The translations under genes and the position numbers were made by a program. The notes under the pieces are model-generated. The model was not told the origin of the DNA. It ran no database searches and was given only the letters and a program-made list of their open reading frames with translations. 64,000 bases of DNA from Gossypium raimondii (Eukaryota > Streptophyta > Magnoliopsida > Malvales > Malvaceae). Every line of letters starts with the position of its first letter. Positions within the stretch are counted from its first letter, which is position 1. The stretch spans positions 58,485,924 to 58,549,923 of the forward strand of contig NC_068570.1 of assembly GCF_025698545.1 (NCBI RefSeq), given 5' to 3'. Shown in pieces: positions 24,650-37,500 of the stretch.

Positions 24650-25440
24650 CTCAGCAGTACTTTATGCATTTGTAGCCAATGCTGCAACCCCTTGTGCTTT
24701 ATATGCTACAACTGAAAGGAAGAATCCCCTCATGCTTCCAAGAAATTCATTCATAAGGGTCCACTTATCACTTAAATGGTATACTTTTTTGTTTTTCAAC
24801 TTCATTATTAATTATTTTTCATGGAACCTCTTATTTCTCTCCTCTATTAATTTGGATGTGATAAAATATTGATAAACTAATATCAAATATTCTCTATATA
24901 CTTGGGGTTTAAATATGTTCCTATCAAATTTGAATTGATAATTAATGCTGAACTTTAAGATAATAGAAAGACTTCATTGATACAATACTCAACATAATTA
25001 TAAAATTTATAAATAAAATTTTTTAAAATGATTTATGTTGGATATTGTTTATGATGCCTGTTTATTGTAACTTCCTTATGAAGGTGGAAAATGTAGATTT
25101 TTGTTTCGATAGTTTGAATTATTATTGAGAAGACCTTGACTTAGATGATAGCATAGTAAGGACATGTTTGATTGTGAAATTGTAATGCAAAACCACAGGT
25201 AGAAGGCATTTATAACCATTGATTTCAGACAAACCAACATCGTAAAGAATGTGTGGTTGTATGTCCGGTGAATTGGTTGAAGAGTGATGTGGGTACCATT
25301 TGCATTCCATGTATAAGAGGGAAAATTCAAAGTAAACGCTGGATTCTCACGATTATGGAGCCCCCCAAATTGACAATGATGATTGTTTAAATTACAAACG
25401 TCCAAACTAAGTTAAGCTTCTGGGGTCTCTGCATTTCATT
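24650..25440 (-). promoter_or_regulatory. RLP-B promoter region
   Basis: This is sequence upstream of the RLP-B start. A TATA-like ATATAAAG (complement of 24,697-24,704) lies about 50 bases before the ATG. It is preserved upstream of RLP-C (39,623-39,630) and in the orphan promoter of cassette 4 (60,641-60,648). The block around 25,290-25,440 (ACAAACGTCCAAAC, then GGGGTCTCTGCATTTCATT) is repeated at 60,470-60,530. Open frames here look incidental. Confidence 0.5.
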
Positions 25441-28400
25441 TTTCCGGAATTATAATTTATATTATTTAATTCATATTAAAAAATTATGATTTAATTCTTA
25501 TTTAAAATTTATTAAATAATAATTAATTTTTATCATATAATTATAAATTAAATTCTATAAAAGGTAATTATTTGATACACCCGTCTGTGTAATTTTTAGA
25601 TTCCATAAGTGGGTTGAGTGTGTGGCAAGTGTTACATTTTTTATATAATTAGTTTTTTAATTTCTACCATACCCTATAATACACTTGTCAAACCTTTAAT
25701 CCATTTGTGGACTTATTTAAACTTTTTATTTTTATTGTACCAAATATATTATATTTTGTTAGACATAAAATTAAATTTAATATCTTAAATGGACTCCTAA
25801 GTTATTTTATTGATGAAATATTTTTAAAAAATTATTTAAAAGATTTACATTTCTCCAAGCTATTTCCCAATTAGTGGCTTAAATGATTTACATTTCTCCA
25901 AGCTTTATTATTTACATGTGATTTTACGTGTTTAATATTTAACTATTTTTAAATATTGTACTTTCAACCACAATAATTAATATAAAGTAATTTTTTATTT
26001 GAATTATTAGATATAATTAAAATATATTAAATTATGAATTCAAATATTTTAATAGAATTTTTGAGTCAATTTTAATAGAAATTTTAAAAAACAATTAACA
26101 CATTTTTAACGTATAAAATATTACTTTATTTAATTAATGTAAAATAATATTATTCAAGATAATAACTAATTACATAATTACCTCTAATATTAATTAAGTG
26201 TGATTAATATGCATAAAATTTTATTCAAGTAATAAGTATATTTTATAATCATCACAATTGTTAACTAAAATTGCAATCTAAATTCTTAGTAGTTCTAAAT
26301 ATGTAATACATAAATAAAAACCTTTTAAAAATATACTAATATTTAACCTTGAATTTCATATATTTGAAATGTTTGGATACTATATTTTTAAATTTCGTGT
26401 GGAAATTTTGACTTTTGCTTCAATAGATAGAATTATTATTGAAGAGATCTTTACTTAAGTGATGGCTTGTTGAATTATAAAATGGGTTTATTACTAAGTG
26501 AATTTACTAAATATTTGTTCAGACTCTTCATTTCCTTTTTAAAATCTGCGTTTACGATATTCATATCAGCATATTAGACATAAATACAGAAATATAATGT
26601 TACAAATAAGTGAAAAATTTTTAAAATAATTAAATACCGAATAAATACCCATATTGAGAAAGTTGTACTTGAGAGTAACAATTTTGACAAATAAGAAGTT
26701 GAGTGGTTCAATTTATCACAATTTCACATTATATTTTTGTCTATTAAATAATCATAACAAACATAATTCACTTTCAAAAATTAGGTAAATTGCAAAAGCA
26801 ACAAAGTTAACTTAAAGGCTAAATATGTCATAGGTTCTTATACTTTTCATAATTTCAAATTTTAGTTCCTTCTATTTTTATATTTCAAAATTTAGGTCAA
26901 ATTGTTAACACTGTTAAAATTTTTAATTAAATTTATTGATGTAACATTTTGAAATAAAAAAAATATTCATTTAATAACAATGTAACTAAAAAAATAATAT
27001 AATGAATCTGAATTTATTTTAATGTAATATAACTAAAAAAAAATCACTTGATGCTTGAATGGCAGAATAGAAATGGGAGCAAGAAATGTTTGATGGCAAC
27101 AAAAGGTATGGCAAGATAGTACTTTAGGTTTTGTAAAATATAGGTTTTAGAGTTAGTTTGGCAAATCTAAATCTTGACGATGAAGAGGAGGAGTTGATTC
27201 TTTGTGAAAAAGATCTGAATGATTTAGAAGATGACTATTGATTTTGTTTGGTAGAAAAAGCTGTAACGGAGTGTGTGGTTCACTTTCCCTCTCTAATGTT
27301 AAACGCTATTAATGATGGTTTTTTATGAAGTTTTGTTTGAAGGTCGTGGAAATTTAAATTTTTGTTTTGATAGATTGAATAATTATTGAGGGCTTAGGAG
27401 ATGGTTTGTCTACATGATAGTGTAGTTTTTTTTTAAACATTGCAATTTACCTCTTCCATCCAAGTTAACAACAGATCAAAAGAAAAAAACTTTATCCGTA
27501 ATCTAAAAAAGCAGATCAAATCTATGGATATCTGAATCCATAATCTAAAGTACCACATCTAAGGGAAACTAAATTTAAAAATTCAAAAAACTTTTTTCAA
27601 CAATTAATCTATACTATAATTTTACTATAGTTGTTGTACTTTGTGGGTTTGTAGATCTTAGTTCAATAGTTATTTGTGAACTGCTGGAAATTGTGGAAAG
27701 CTGTAGGCGACTTAAGGTATTCCAAAGGCAATTCAACATTTCATCATTGCAGTAATTTTCACATAGGTTGAAATCAAGAAACTCATTTACATTCCCAACA
27801 TTCCCATTTGCAATGGGGCTTTAACTTATTTGCATATTTGATGTTGACTTCATTAAACATTGAACATTGATCCCATTCCACATATAAGAAAATGATACAA
27901 GAGAAGAGGGAAACTTCCAAGTCAAGCTTTGTTTATATTACAAACGTATAACCCAAGTTTAAAACAACTAAATATATTAATATTTATGTTGGTAACTTTC
28001 CTATGAACTTTTGTTTGAAGGTGAAAATATGAACTTTTGTTCCAATAGGTAGAATTATTATTGAAGTGATGGCCACGAATTGGATCCATTACTAAATAAA
28101 TTTCAATAAATAAATTTTATACCCTTACTATTATTTATCTATGTATTTTTCATTTACTTTATTTATAAGATTAAATATATTTGGCTTCTTTCAACAAAAA
28201 TCATGTTTAACTTTGAACCCCATGAAGGTCAGGGGTATTCACTGCCTCAAGTGTGGCCTGAATTTGAGTCCTATTAGTCGTGTTGATTGTTTGGGCTTTA
28301 CCTTATTATTGTAATTCATAAAAAAAAAAAATTTTAACTTCAAAATATTTTAAAATTATATTTAAGTTAGTTATATATTGATGTTGACATGAATTTATTA

Positions 28401-29421
28401 AATTATTTTATATAAAATTAATTAGTTACCATTATTTAAAAGATTATAATTGAAAAAAATGATTAAAATATAAATTTGAAAAAAATTATTAATCCCCTTG
28501 TGCTTCCAAGAAACTCATTCCACAAAGGGTCCATTCATCCCATAAATGGATTACCCTTTTTTCCACAAAGGGTCCATGGAAAAGCCTCTTTTTCAAGTCT
28601 TCCATTAATTTGGATGTGATAGAATACTAACATTTACATGACTGGTAATCACCCACCGCTTACGCCGGGGTTTAATGAAACAATTTTTATTATTTATTAT
28701 TTATTTAATATTAAATTTTGTTTAAAATTTATTAAATAACAATTAATTAATTAAAACTGATTAAATATTAATTAATTATTTAAACTCTTTTTTAATATGT
28801 TATGTTTTTGTTAATTATAAAATTTGAATCTATGAAAATATATGAGAACCTTAAATTTATTCGCAAGTTATTTTATGGATAATTCATTTTAAATTAATTT
28901 TAAAAGTGAATATTCAAATCAATCCTTGTGTCGGTCAATAATGTTGAGTATGAGTTGGGTGATTTACCCAGGCCAAGCAGGATTTATTGACCTCAAATCA
29001 ATATGAAATCAAATTAAATAATAAAAAACTTAATTTAATTATAAAAAATATTAATATTATATAAAAATAATATGTGAAGCATAAAATCAGATTATGAAAT
29101 TAGGTGAAGCTGGCCCAACTTCACGATTAGACATGCAAACTTTGTGCTTTCTACGCTACAAGAAATAGGAAAAACCCCTCATGCTTAAATGGTTTACTTT
29201 TTGTGCTTTATATACTGCTAGTCAAATAAAATGGGAACAAACGTTGAAGAATGAGAAAAATGGGCGACTCCAGAGTCCAGAGGCATGGCCATCAACTCAT
29301 GCTGCTTGAATGGCAGAATAGAAATGGGAGCAACAAATGTTTGGGTTTTATTTATTAAGGTTTTGGACTTTGAGTTTGATCATGCTTGGGTTTGACTAAA
29401 CAACTATGTGACTATATGACT
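25441..29421. other. Repeat-rich intergenic spacer with RLP-flank relics
   Basis: This is AT-rich DNA with no intact gene. A motif containing GAATTATTATTGA recurs near 26,400, 27,345 and 28,017, as well as at 25,083 just outside. About 27,505-27,600 resembles RLP intron 11 (compare 34,466-34,550). Sequence at 28,490-28,640 and 29,130-29,230 repeats the RLP promoter flank without a following gene. About 27,055-27,100 and 29,300-29,345 are copies of each other. The region around 28,941-28,990 is the paralogous empty site of the retroelement at 43,123. An open 52-codon stretch on the - strand at about 27,661-27,815 is unrecognised and bounded by a stop. The spacer looks like debris of older cassette copies. 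Confidence 0.6.
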
Positions 29422-31400
29422 AAACAACTCAAGCCTTCTCAGAAATATTCCTCATGTTTCACCCCGTCTATGGATTTGAATAAGTTGAAGCGATCTAGTG
29501 ATCGAAGAAAAATGCAATCTCAAAATCATGACGTTATAAGTTCAGAAACTTATGTTTGGAGAGTCTAGAGAAATTAAATTGAAACGACTTGTATGACATA
29601 CATTAGTTCCCTCTTTAATTGTTGGAACTATCTTCCCTGTAATGAGTTCTGTTAATTTGTCTTTTGCTGCTTTCTCTTGAATGCAGGCTAACTCTTTTGG
29701 ATTTTCACATTCCTAGCTCGTAGCATTAACTGATTCGGATTAGGGATTTTTCTGAAACCTTCTCTGCCTTCAGGTCAAACAGAAACTTAGTCCTGCAGCA
29801 TACAAAGATTTTGTGGGTTATACGAAGGAAATAGTCCAAAGTGGTAAAAGATTGGTAATCCTCTGCAATGCATTGTGGAGTTATTTTCAGGACCTGAGAG
29901 GCTTCCTCTTCTTGAAAGGTATGCATCTACTCCAAAATAGTATTAAATTTGAAGACTGTGAGCAGTTACGTTACATTGTCAGTAAGGCATTGTGAAAAAT
30001 AATTTAGTTGGCTTAACCATGTATACATTGAGCAGACACTTTCTGATACTCATCCAGTTAATGCCATATTGTGCGGTTTTAGGTTTCATTGGAAGCTTGG
30101 CAAAATTAATTTCCTATTCTCAGCATGAGTTAATGATTTATAAAGCTAAGCCCAACATTGTCTGAAATCATCAAATATGTTAGAGCCTTAAAGGCTGCAA
30201 GTGCCATCAGAGGTCTTATCTGCAACACTAGCAAAGAAACTGTTGAAGGTTGGTCAGCATGTAGCAAAGAAGCCGACAACAAGCTGGCCATGAAGATAGA
30301 GCCATGCAGAAGCTGCTGCAGCAAGCAAAACTGTTCCTATTTTGTTTATTTTGTAATCTTAAGTTGATGTAATGCTTTTTAGTTCATTTTGAACTATGTT
30401 AGGTTAGTGATTGATGTAATTTGTTGATGAATGAGCTGTTAACTCAGCTTTGTTTATGTGTGCAAGCTTGTTTTTACAAGTTTCAATGTATTAGTGGTAG
30501 TAGGTAGCAATTAGGTGACCACATACTGATTTTGACAAGCAAATTGCTTGGTTTATGTATTGGCATTATGCCCTTGTTCAAAGTAGAATGAAATCAGTTT
30601 GTTTTCTTCCACATACTCTCCATTTTCTTTGTTTTTCTTCTTTCTTTTGTTTCAAATTCGATTGTTTCTTCTGCAAGTATCGAGCCTTGTTGCTAAAGCC
30701 ATAAGCTGAACTTGTTTGCTCTTTGTTTCTAACACCAACAGAAACAAATTGCCACTATTCTTTAGCCTGTCATTCATTTCCATCCCCCTTTTTAGCTTGC
30801 AACTATTATCCATTATTTTTACTGGATCTTACCCTCTGTGTCATCTGTTACAGATTCAAGGGTTACGTGCCTGCGAGATATCATTCTTTGTATGAGCACT
30901 ACCTCGAAACAAGTAAAAGAAATGCCTGAAAATCAGAGGAACTAAACTTATCTGGTCAAAACAGTAATTATACGCTGCCGCTTGCCAATGTGATCGGTTA
31001 GAAGTGAAAGATTGAGACTTTGGCAGCATTGTACTTTCTAATTCTAGATCAACAATCTTTGAAGAAATATTATACAAACATTATGGAAGGTTTGTACGTA
31101 GTATACTGCAACTTGGCACAGCATTTGGAAGCTTTTGGATGTGTAACCAGGACAGCTAAGTTGCTCATTTGTGTGTGGAGGAAAGAAACTTATTCAACAC
31201 GAAGGTGGTGTTACACATAGAAAACAATATTTCCATAATTATTTGTTGCTACTACTGAGATTATGAAGGACTAGACCTAGTGACAGCTAACATTTTGTAC
31301 AAATTGAAATCAAACCAACTAAAATAGCAGTGAAACTAAGATATGGCTTGTGGGAGTTTTTATTTAGTTCCAAAAGAGCACTTTAAATCCAGTCTTAACA
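29422..31400 (+). pseudogene. RTEL1 3' fragment, cassette 3 (exon 20 part to 3' UTR)
   Basis: Homology starts in RTEL1 exon 20 at about 29,422, matching 9,365. After some 120 bases it skips to intron 21 (about 29,541 matching 9,970). It then carries an exon 22 copy (about 29,774-29,918), intron 22, an exon 23 copy (about 30,854-30,930) and the 3' UTR. Exon 22 has lost one base around 29,840 relative to the intact gene and is out of frame. Intron 22 is split by a solo LTR at 30,241-30,740. This is the longest of the RTEL1 relics and is not functional. Confidence 0.9.
30236..30745. mobile_element. Solo LTR, 500 bp, with GAAAC target-site duplication
   Basis: A 500-base insert (30,241-30,740) starts TGTTGAAGG and ends CACCAACA, giving the TG...CA ends typical of an LTR. 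It is flanked by GAAAC at 30,236-30,240 and 30,741-30,745. The uninterrupted site with a single GAAAC is seen in two paralogs, 10,702-10,706 and 15,726-15,730. There is no internal region, so it is a solo LTR left by recombination between two LTRs. The length suits a Copia-type element, but the family is not proven. Confidence 0.9.
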
Positions 31401-31455
31401 CAGTTGCTACATATAAACATCGCATTGCAATCGACAAATTTCACAACAAAATTTT

Positions 31456-34400
31456 CTACATGTTTCCACTACAAAAATTTATGGGGAAATTATCTACCAC
31501 AAAATAGTAGCAAGAATCGACGGCCATTTGCATATAGTAAAACCATGTTTGCCTCCAATAAGGATTTATGTACAGCACAGCTGCGATACACAATAGCACC
31601 ATCACGTAACATGCAAAGAAGCTTGCATAGAAGGCATCCATATCAATGAAACCATGGTCTTCTTTGATGCCAGATGAAGCCTTCGGCGTCAGTGGTGTTG
31701 TGACCATTGAACAATTTTTTCCCACCAATGAGCCACAAAGGAAAGGATTCCCAATATAGTTGCTTTCATCAAATGCTCCCAATTGTCCAATCCTTTCAGG
31801 TGTCTTTCCAGATAAATTGTTATATGACACATTGAAGTATTCCAGAAAATGTAACACCGCAAATTCGGCAGGGATATTCCCTGTTAAATTGTTGTAGGAA
31901 AGATCTAGACTTTCTATGTCCATGAGGTTAGAAAATGCTCGTGGCACTGCTCCGGTCAAGCTATTATGAGAAAGGTTCAATGTGAAGAGTTTCATAATGT
32001 TTTTTGTTTCAAAACTAATTTCACCGGTAAGCTTGTTGCAGGAGAGATCAATTCCAGACATGTATTGCAACATTCTTTTCTTATAATTGTAGGATCTGCT
32101 CTTTACTGTGTATTCTACTGGAACTTCAATGGACCTCGGACTTTTCTTACTGGAATAAATAATATAATGCGGAATATATTGCTCAGTTACATAGTTCAGC
32201 GCAGAAATTTTTAAACAAGAAGGAATATCACCAGAGGGACCGTTTTGAGAAAGATCAATCAAGCTTAAACGATCCAACTTGCATAATTGAATTGGAATTT
32301 CACCCTCAAAGTGGTTTCTCTTTAAGAGAAGATAACTTAATTTAGAAAGATTGCTAACCCAATTAGGAATGTTACCCTTCAAGTGGTTGTAGCTGAGATC
32401 CAATGTCACCAACGAAGAGCTATCATGAAAAGCATTTGGTAACGCTCCTTGTAGCTTATTTTTAAATAAATGAACTTCCTTCACGGATACCGGTTTGAAG
32501 CAAGATGGTAGAGTCCCAGATAAACTGTTCATGGAAAGGTCCAAAAGTTGAAGTTTGAGATTGAGACTACAAATTGCCCTTGGTATTGAACCTTCAAGTT
32601 GATTATCTGCCATGGCAACTTGTTCCAAATTCGAAGCAGATCCCCTCCATTGTGGCAACCTACCAAAGAGTTGGTTCCTGCTCACATCCAATGCTGCCAG
32701 CTGTGACATATTCCAAATCCAACTTGGGACTTGGCCACAGATATAGTTATTGCTAAGATCTAGTATATACAAGTGAGAGCAGTTAGCTAAGACATTTGGG
32801 ATCATCCCAGTGAAGTTATTTCCATTTAATTCAAGCTCCGTCAAGCTCGTTAGATTAAAATTTCCTGAGAAAATTGATCCTTGTAATTTGTTATTTGATA
32901 ATCCAAGGAATTCTAATGAAGAGCAGCCCATAGCCATGTGCTCAGGTATCTCTCCAGGCAATTGGTTGTTTGATAAGTCCAAAATTTGTAGGGAATTCAT
33001 ATCACCAAATGAAGAGGGAATGCTGCCATTGAAACAAATCTTTGACATGTTCAAATAATCCAAAAATGGTAGGTGTGCTCCAATTCTTACTGGGATGTTG
33101 CCACCGAAGGCATTGTTGGAGATATCCAAATATGATAAAGCAGAATACACACGCGATGGCACTTGAAAAGGCCCTGACAGAGAGCAATTCACGAGATTCA
33201 GGGTCACTAGCATCATGTTGTTTTCCAACAACCAAAACGGAAATCGATCCACCTTGAAATATATGTTTGAGATGTCTACATGCTGCAACTCACTTTGATG
33301 GTACAAGAATTTTGGAAATGATCCACCACTTCCACAACAAGATAAGCTGATGGAACTCAATTGGAACCTTGGAGCCGAAGAATGCGACATCTCATGATCA
33401 TCAGCATGTATGGTGTTGTTATCTGCATGAAGGTAATTGAGTTTTGAAAGGTTGAACAAGGGTCTTAATGAGCTTGGGATGTGAAATTTATTGTTTGAAA
33501 CAGCCAACGATTGGAGGGATGTTAGACTTTCAAGGGCAGATATATTTCCAGAGAACTGATTTGAAGAGAGGTCCAATGATTCAAGCAATGTTAGGCTCTG
33601 AAGGGTAGATATATTTCCAGAAAACTGATTAGAAGAGAGGTCCAAAGATGCAAGCAATGTTAGGCTCTGAATGGCAGATATATTTCCAGAGAACTGATTA
33701 CAAGAGAGGTCCAAAGATGCAAGCAATGTTAGACTTTCAAGGGCAGATATATTTCCAGAGAACTGATTAGAAGAGAGGTCCAAAGATTCAAGCAATTTTA
33801 GGCTCTTAAGGATAGATATATTTCCGGAAAACTGATTGGAAGAGAGTGATAACATTTTAAGGGAGGTGAGGTTGGAGAAACACATGGGTAAGCTACCCTT
33901 TAGATTACAGCCATTGATATCCAACTCTTGGAGATTTGTCAATTCACAGACATCTGCAAAAGTAGTAGTATTATATGTATATATTGAAGGAGTTTACAAA
34001 TAGGTACAAATCTAAATAATAAATAAAATATGTTGAATTAATTAGAATAATAATCTATTCCATATAAAATATTCAAGAGTGAAAATTAAAATATATTATT
34101 TGGGAGAGAATCTAGGCATTCAAGATGCTAAGCCCTAATTCTTTGCCTTTAGTGTGTTTAACTTTTTTCTCTAGTCCATATGGTTTGTAGAATTTAAAAT
34201 TTTAGCTTTTCTAGTTGTGAAATTTGAAATTTAAAGACTAATTGGTGTATTGTTAATAAATTTCTATTAAATTTGAATATATGCATTTTAATATTCAAAG
34301 GTCTGATTCAAAAAAATTGAAGTAGTTAATTTATTTATTCATATATAAAATCAAAATTATAAAGTGGATTTGAATATCCTGCAAACAAAGTAAATTCACA

Positions 34401-34549
34401 TGTATCTATCCATATCCATTTTGAATCCAAATATTATCGAATTTATAGCATTTGAATATAAAAGAAGCATATCAAATTTATAGATATCTGAATCTATAAT
34501 CCAATTACCACATCTAAGAGAAATTATATTTCAAAGTCAAAAGCAGCAC

Positions 34550-34583
<34 letters not shown>

Positions 34584-37500
34584 TCTAGAAATATATAAAA
34601 CTAAAATGATGAGTAACTGAAAATAGAATATTTACCATGCATAGGTGGACTGTTGTTACCATTGATACCATAGGCGATCAATTTTTTAAGAGAAATGAGT
34701 GGTCCAAAAACTTGAATAAAGTTTGAAGGTAAAGATGAATAAGACAACTCCAACTCTTCCAAACTTCTCAAATTTAGGCCTTCTGTTCAATAACAATAAC
34801 TGCAAGTTATGTTTTGAAAAAAATATGGGAAACAAAGTATATTTATAAAACTATGAAGAAAATAAGGATTTGAAATTATGAGCTTCGTTCTGTTCTTTTA
34901 TTTTACATAAATTGAGATGCTAGCTTTTTCTGTTTTAATTTGTCAAAATTTAGTTAATGTAGTTTGTGTAAATTAAGAAGCTAGTCTAGTTATTGGTAAC
35001 AATATATATTCTCATCTTTACATCCTTTTATAATTTTTTTTTGAAAATAGATCCTGCAGAATGCATTTGTCTGACGGAAAATTACAACGTTGAAAAACCA
35101 ATTTCCTAAAAAAACTTAAACGGCACCTTAGCATCCTTTCATAAATTAAAACTACTAAATTAATTAATCAAGATTTTTTTTAATGGATTTAAAACAAAAT
35201 TTGACCTTACAAGTGTATATTATCAAGTATATATTGTTAAGGACAATTTGAAATAAAAAAAAATGACTTAAAATCAAATAAATATTATCATAATAGGGAA
35301 ATTGAAAGAATGAAATTACCTTGTTGAGTGAGGTTTTTGTTGATCTTACAATCCCACAACTCTAAACGCTTCAATGAAGTAAAGTCTGCTGTAACAGAGG
35401 CTTTCAATATCAAATATGTGTGAGAGAGAGAAAAGCAAAGATATTAGAGAAATGTCCTAACAAAATATATATCATCAAATTATGTCTTGTACTCTTTGCA
35501 CATTTATAAATTAGTCTCTCTACTCTTAATCTCGGAAACTTAATCTCTCTATTCATTTGATTTAATAATTGAAATCTAACAGATAACATCATCAAAGGAT
35601 TTTCGTTAAATTGGATTACATGGCTTTTTTAAGATGAAATATTTACTCACGTGGCTAACTGCGTTTTGCATATTATAATATTGTTTGCAAGTGCTTAAAA
35701 TGCGTAGTAGTTTGATCGAACAAAAAAAATACATAAGTGCAAGGCCAAATAAGCAAATAAAAATGTTAAATCTAGTATTGTAAGAATTTTGATTTTAAAT
35801 CTAGAATTGTAAGGTTTCTTAGCTTTGTTTCAAAGAAAGGAGAGTGAATGCAGATATATATATATATATTATTTTTCTGAGATAATGTGCCCTTAAATTG
35901 GCAAAATGAGCAAAATTTTCTGCTTTAAAAATATCACACAATCCAAATTAATAGAATTAAAAATAGAGTAATTAAATTTAAAAAAATGAGAAGAGTATAA
36001 GGACTGCATGCATAATTAGACCTACATGTATAAATTAATTCATAATATTTAGTTTGTAAGAAAACATCAAAACTTACTATTGCGGGAATAGGAAGCCATT
36101 GTGGTTTCATTAATATTAAATCCTTGTAAAGAAAGAGTCTTCAAAATGGGGAATAAGCGCAATGATTGTAATGAGAAGCTACAATCATTACCTGCAACTG
36201 CATGTCAAACAATGCTTTATTTCATTAGAAAATGTGCAATTAAGAAGTCAGGGCAAATAAAACAAATCTTTATTTCTGTTTCCTCTTCGTCATATCTATC
36301 CCCAAAGTAGAGTTTAACATTACATGATTTCTTTTTTCTTTTGACTGTAATAGTAAGATGACTTTTAAATGATTTCTTTTTCTTTTTTTTCTCTCAAATT
36401 TTTAATTTTTGCATTACCTGTAGAGCCGGTCATAGTCAGCTCTTCCAAATTGCTAAAACCATATAAATCTGAGGAGAATCAGAAATTGAAAAATAGTTTA
36501 GTTCAAATAAAGCTTATGATCTTATATTACTCATTCAATACTTCTTTCTTCTTCCTAAGGAAAAAAAAAACAGAGGATGGAGAGAAGGGTGATTTTTACC
36601 TCTTAATCCATTGCATTGACAGATACTTATCCCCAAAGTCTTTAGATTCGGAAGTGTAGCAAGAGATGACAATATACTATTATTGAAACCGTTACCACTC
36701 AAAACAAGATGTTTCAAATTCATCAGCCTTAGTCCTGCACCATTATCAAGTAACAACATTTTTAGTTATTTTATTCCTTAAAATATTTATTTTTTAAAAA
36801 TTTGACACGTGCCTCTTTTTTTAAATATTTTATTATATTTCTATAGGACACTTGTCAACCTAATGACTTTACTTATGAAGTCTAAAATCTCCACCAGTAA
36901 TATACCAAATATTTTCCCTAAGTTTATAATAAATTTAACAATAACAAAATTTTAAAAAATAAATTTAATGTTAAATTAAAATTAAAAAAATCATAAATAC
37001 CTTGAGATGGAATAAATCCATTCACTTCATTACCGGATAAGATCAACTCCTCTAAATTGCGGAGAGCATTTAAATCTGAAGATAACGTTAGAAAGGAAAC
37101 TAAAAATAAGTTTATTTTGGTTAGCATGTGAAAACTAATAGTATATTAATTTAAATATTTAAAGCATTCATAATGGGAACTATTAATTAAGCCTACTACA
37201 TTATTTGAGTTAGATTTTCAACAAATTTATTTTCAATTCCACTTAATCTCTTTTATTATGTTAATTTTATATATATATATATATATTTCAAAACAAGAAT
37301 TATTCTTTTGTAAATGTGAAAGCAAGTTTTTCGATTAAGTTTTGGCCTAACTTGAATGAGTTTATTCAGTTCAACTTATAAAATTTCTATTGTCGATGGT
37401 AAATATTAGGTTAAGTGTTCAAATAGAGATGAAACTTTTTATGAGTTGCACATGAATCAAAACTTTAAAAATAGTTAAGTAAAAGTTAAGTCTGCGTCAT

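Noticed and set aside
25076-25405. A 109-codon - strand open frame upstream of RLP-B
   Set aside because: No recognisable domain or conserved frame. The DNA is a repeated flank whose copies (27,870-27,960 and 60,460-60,530) do not preserve the frame.
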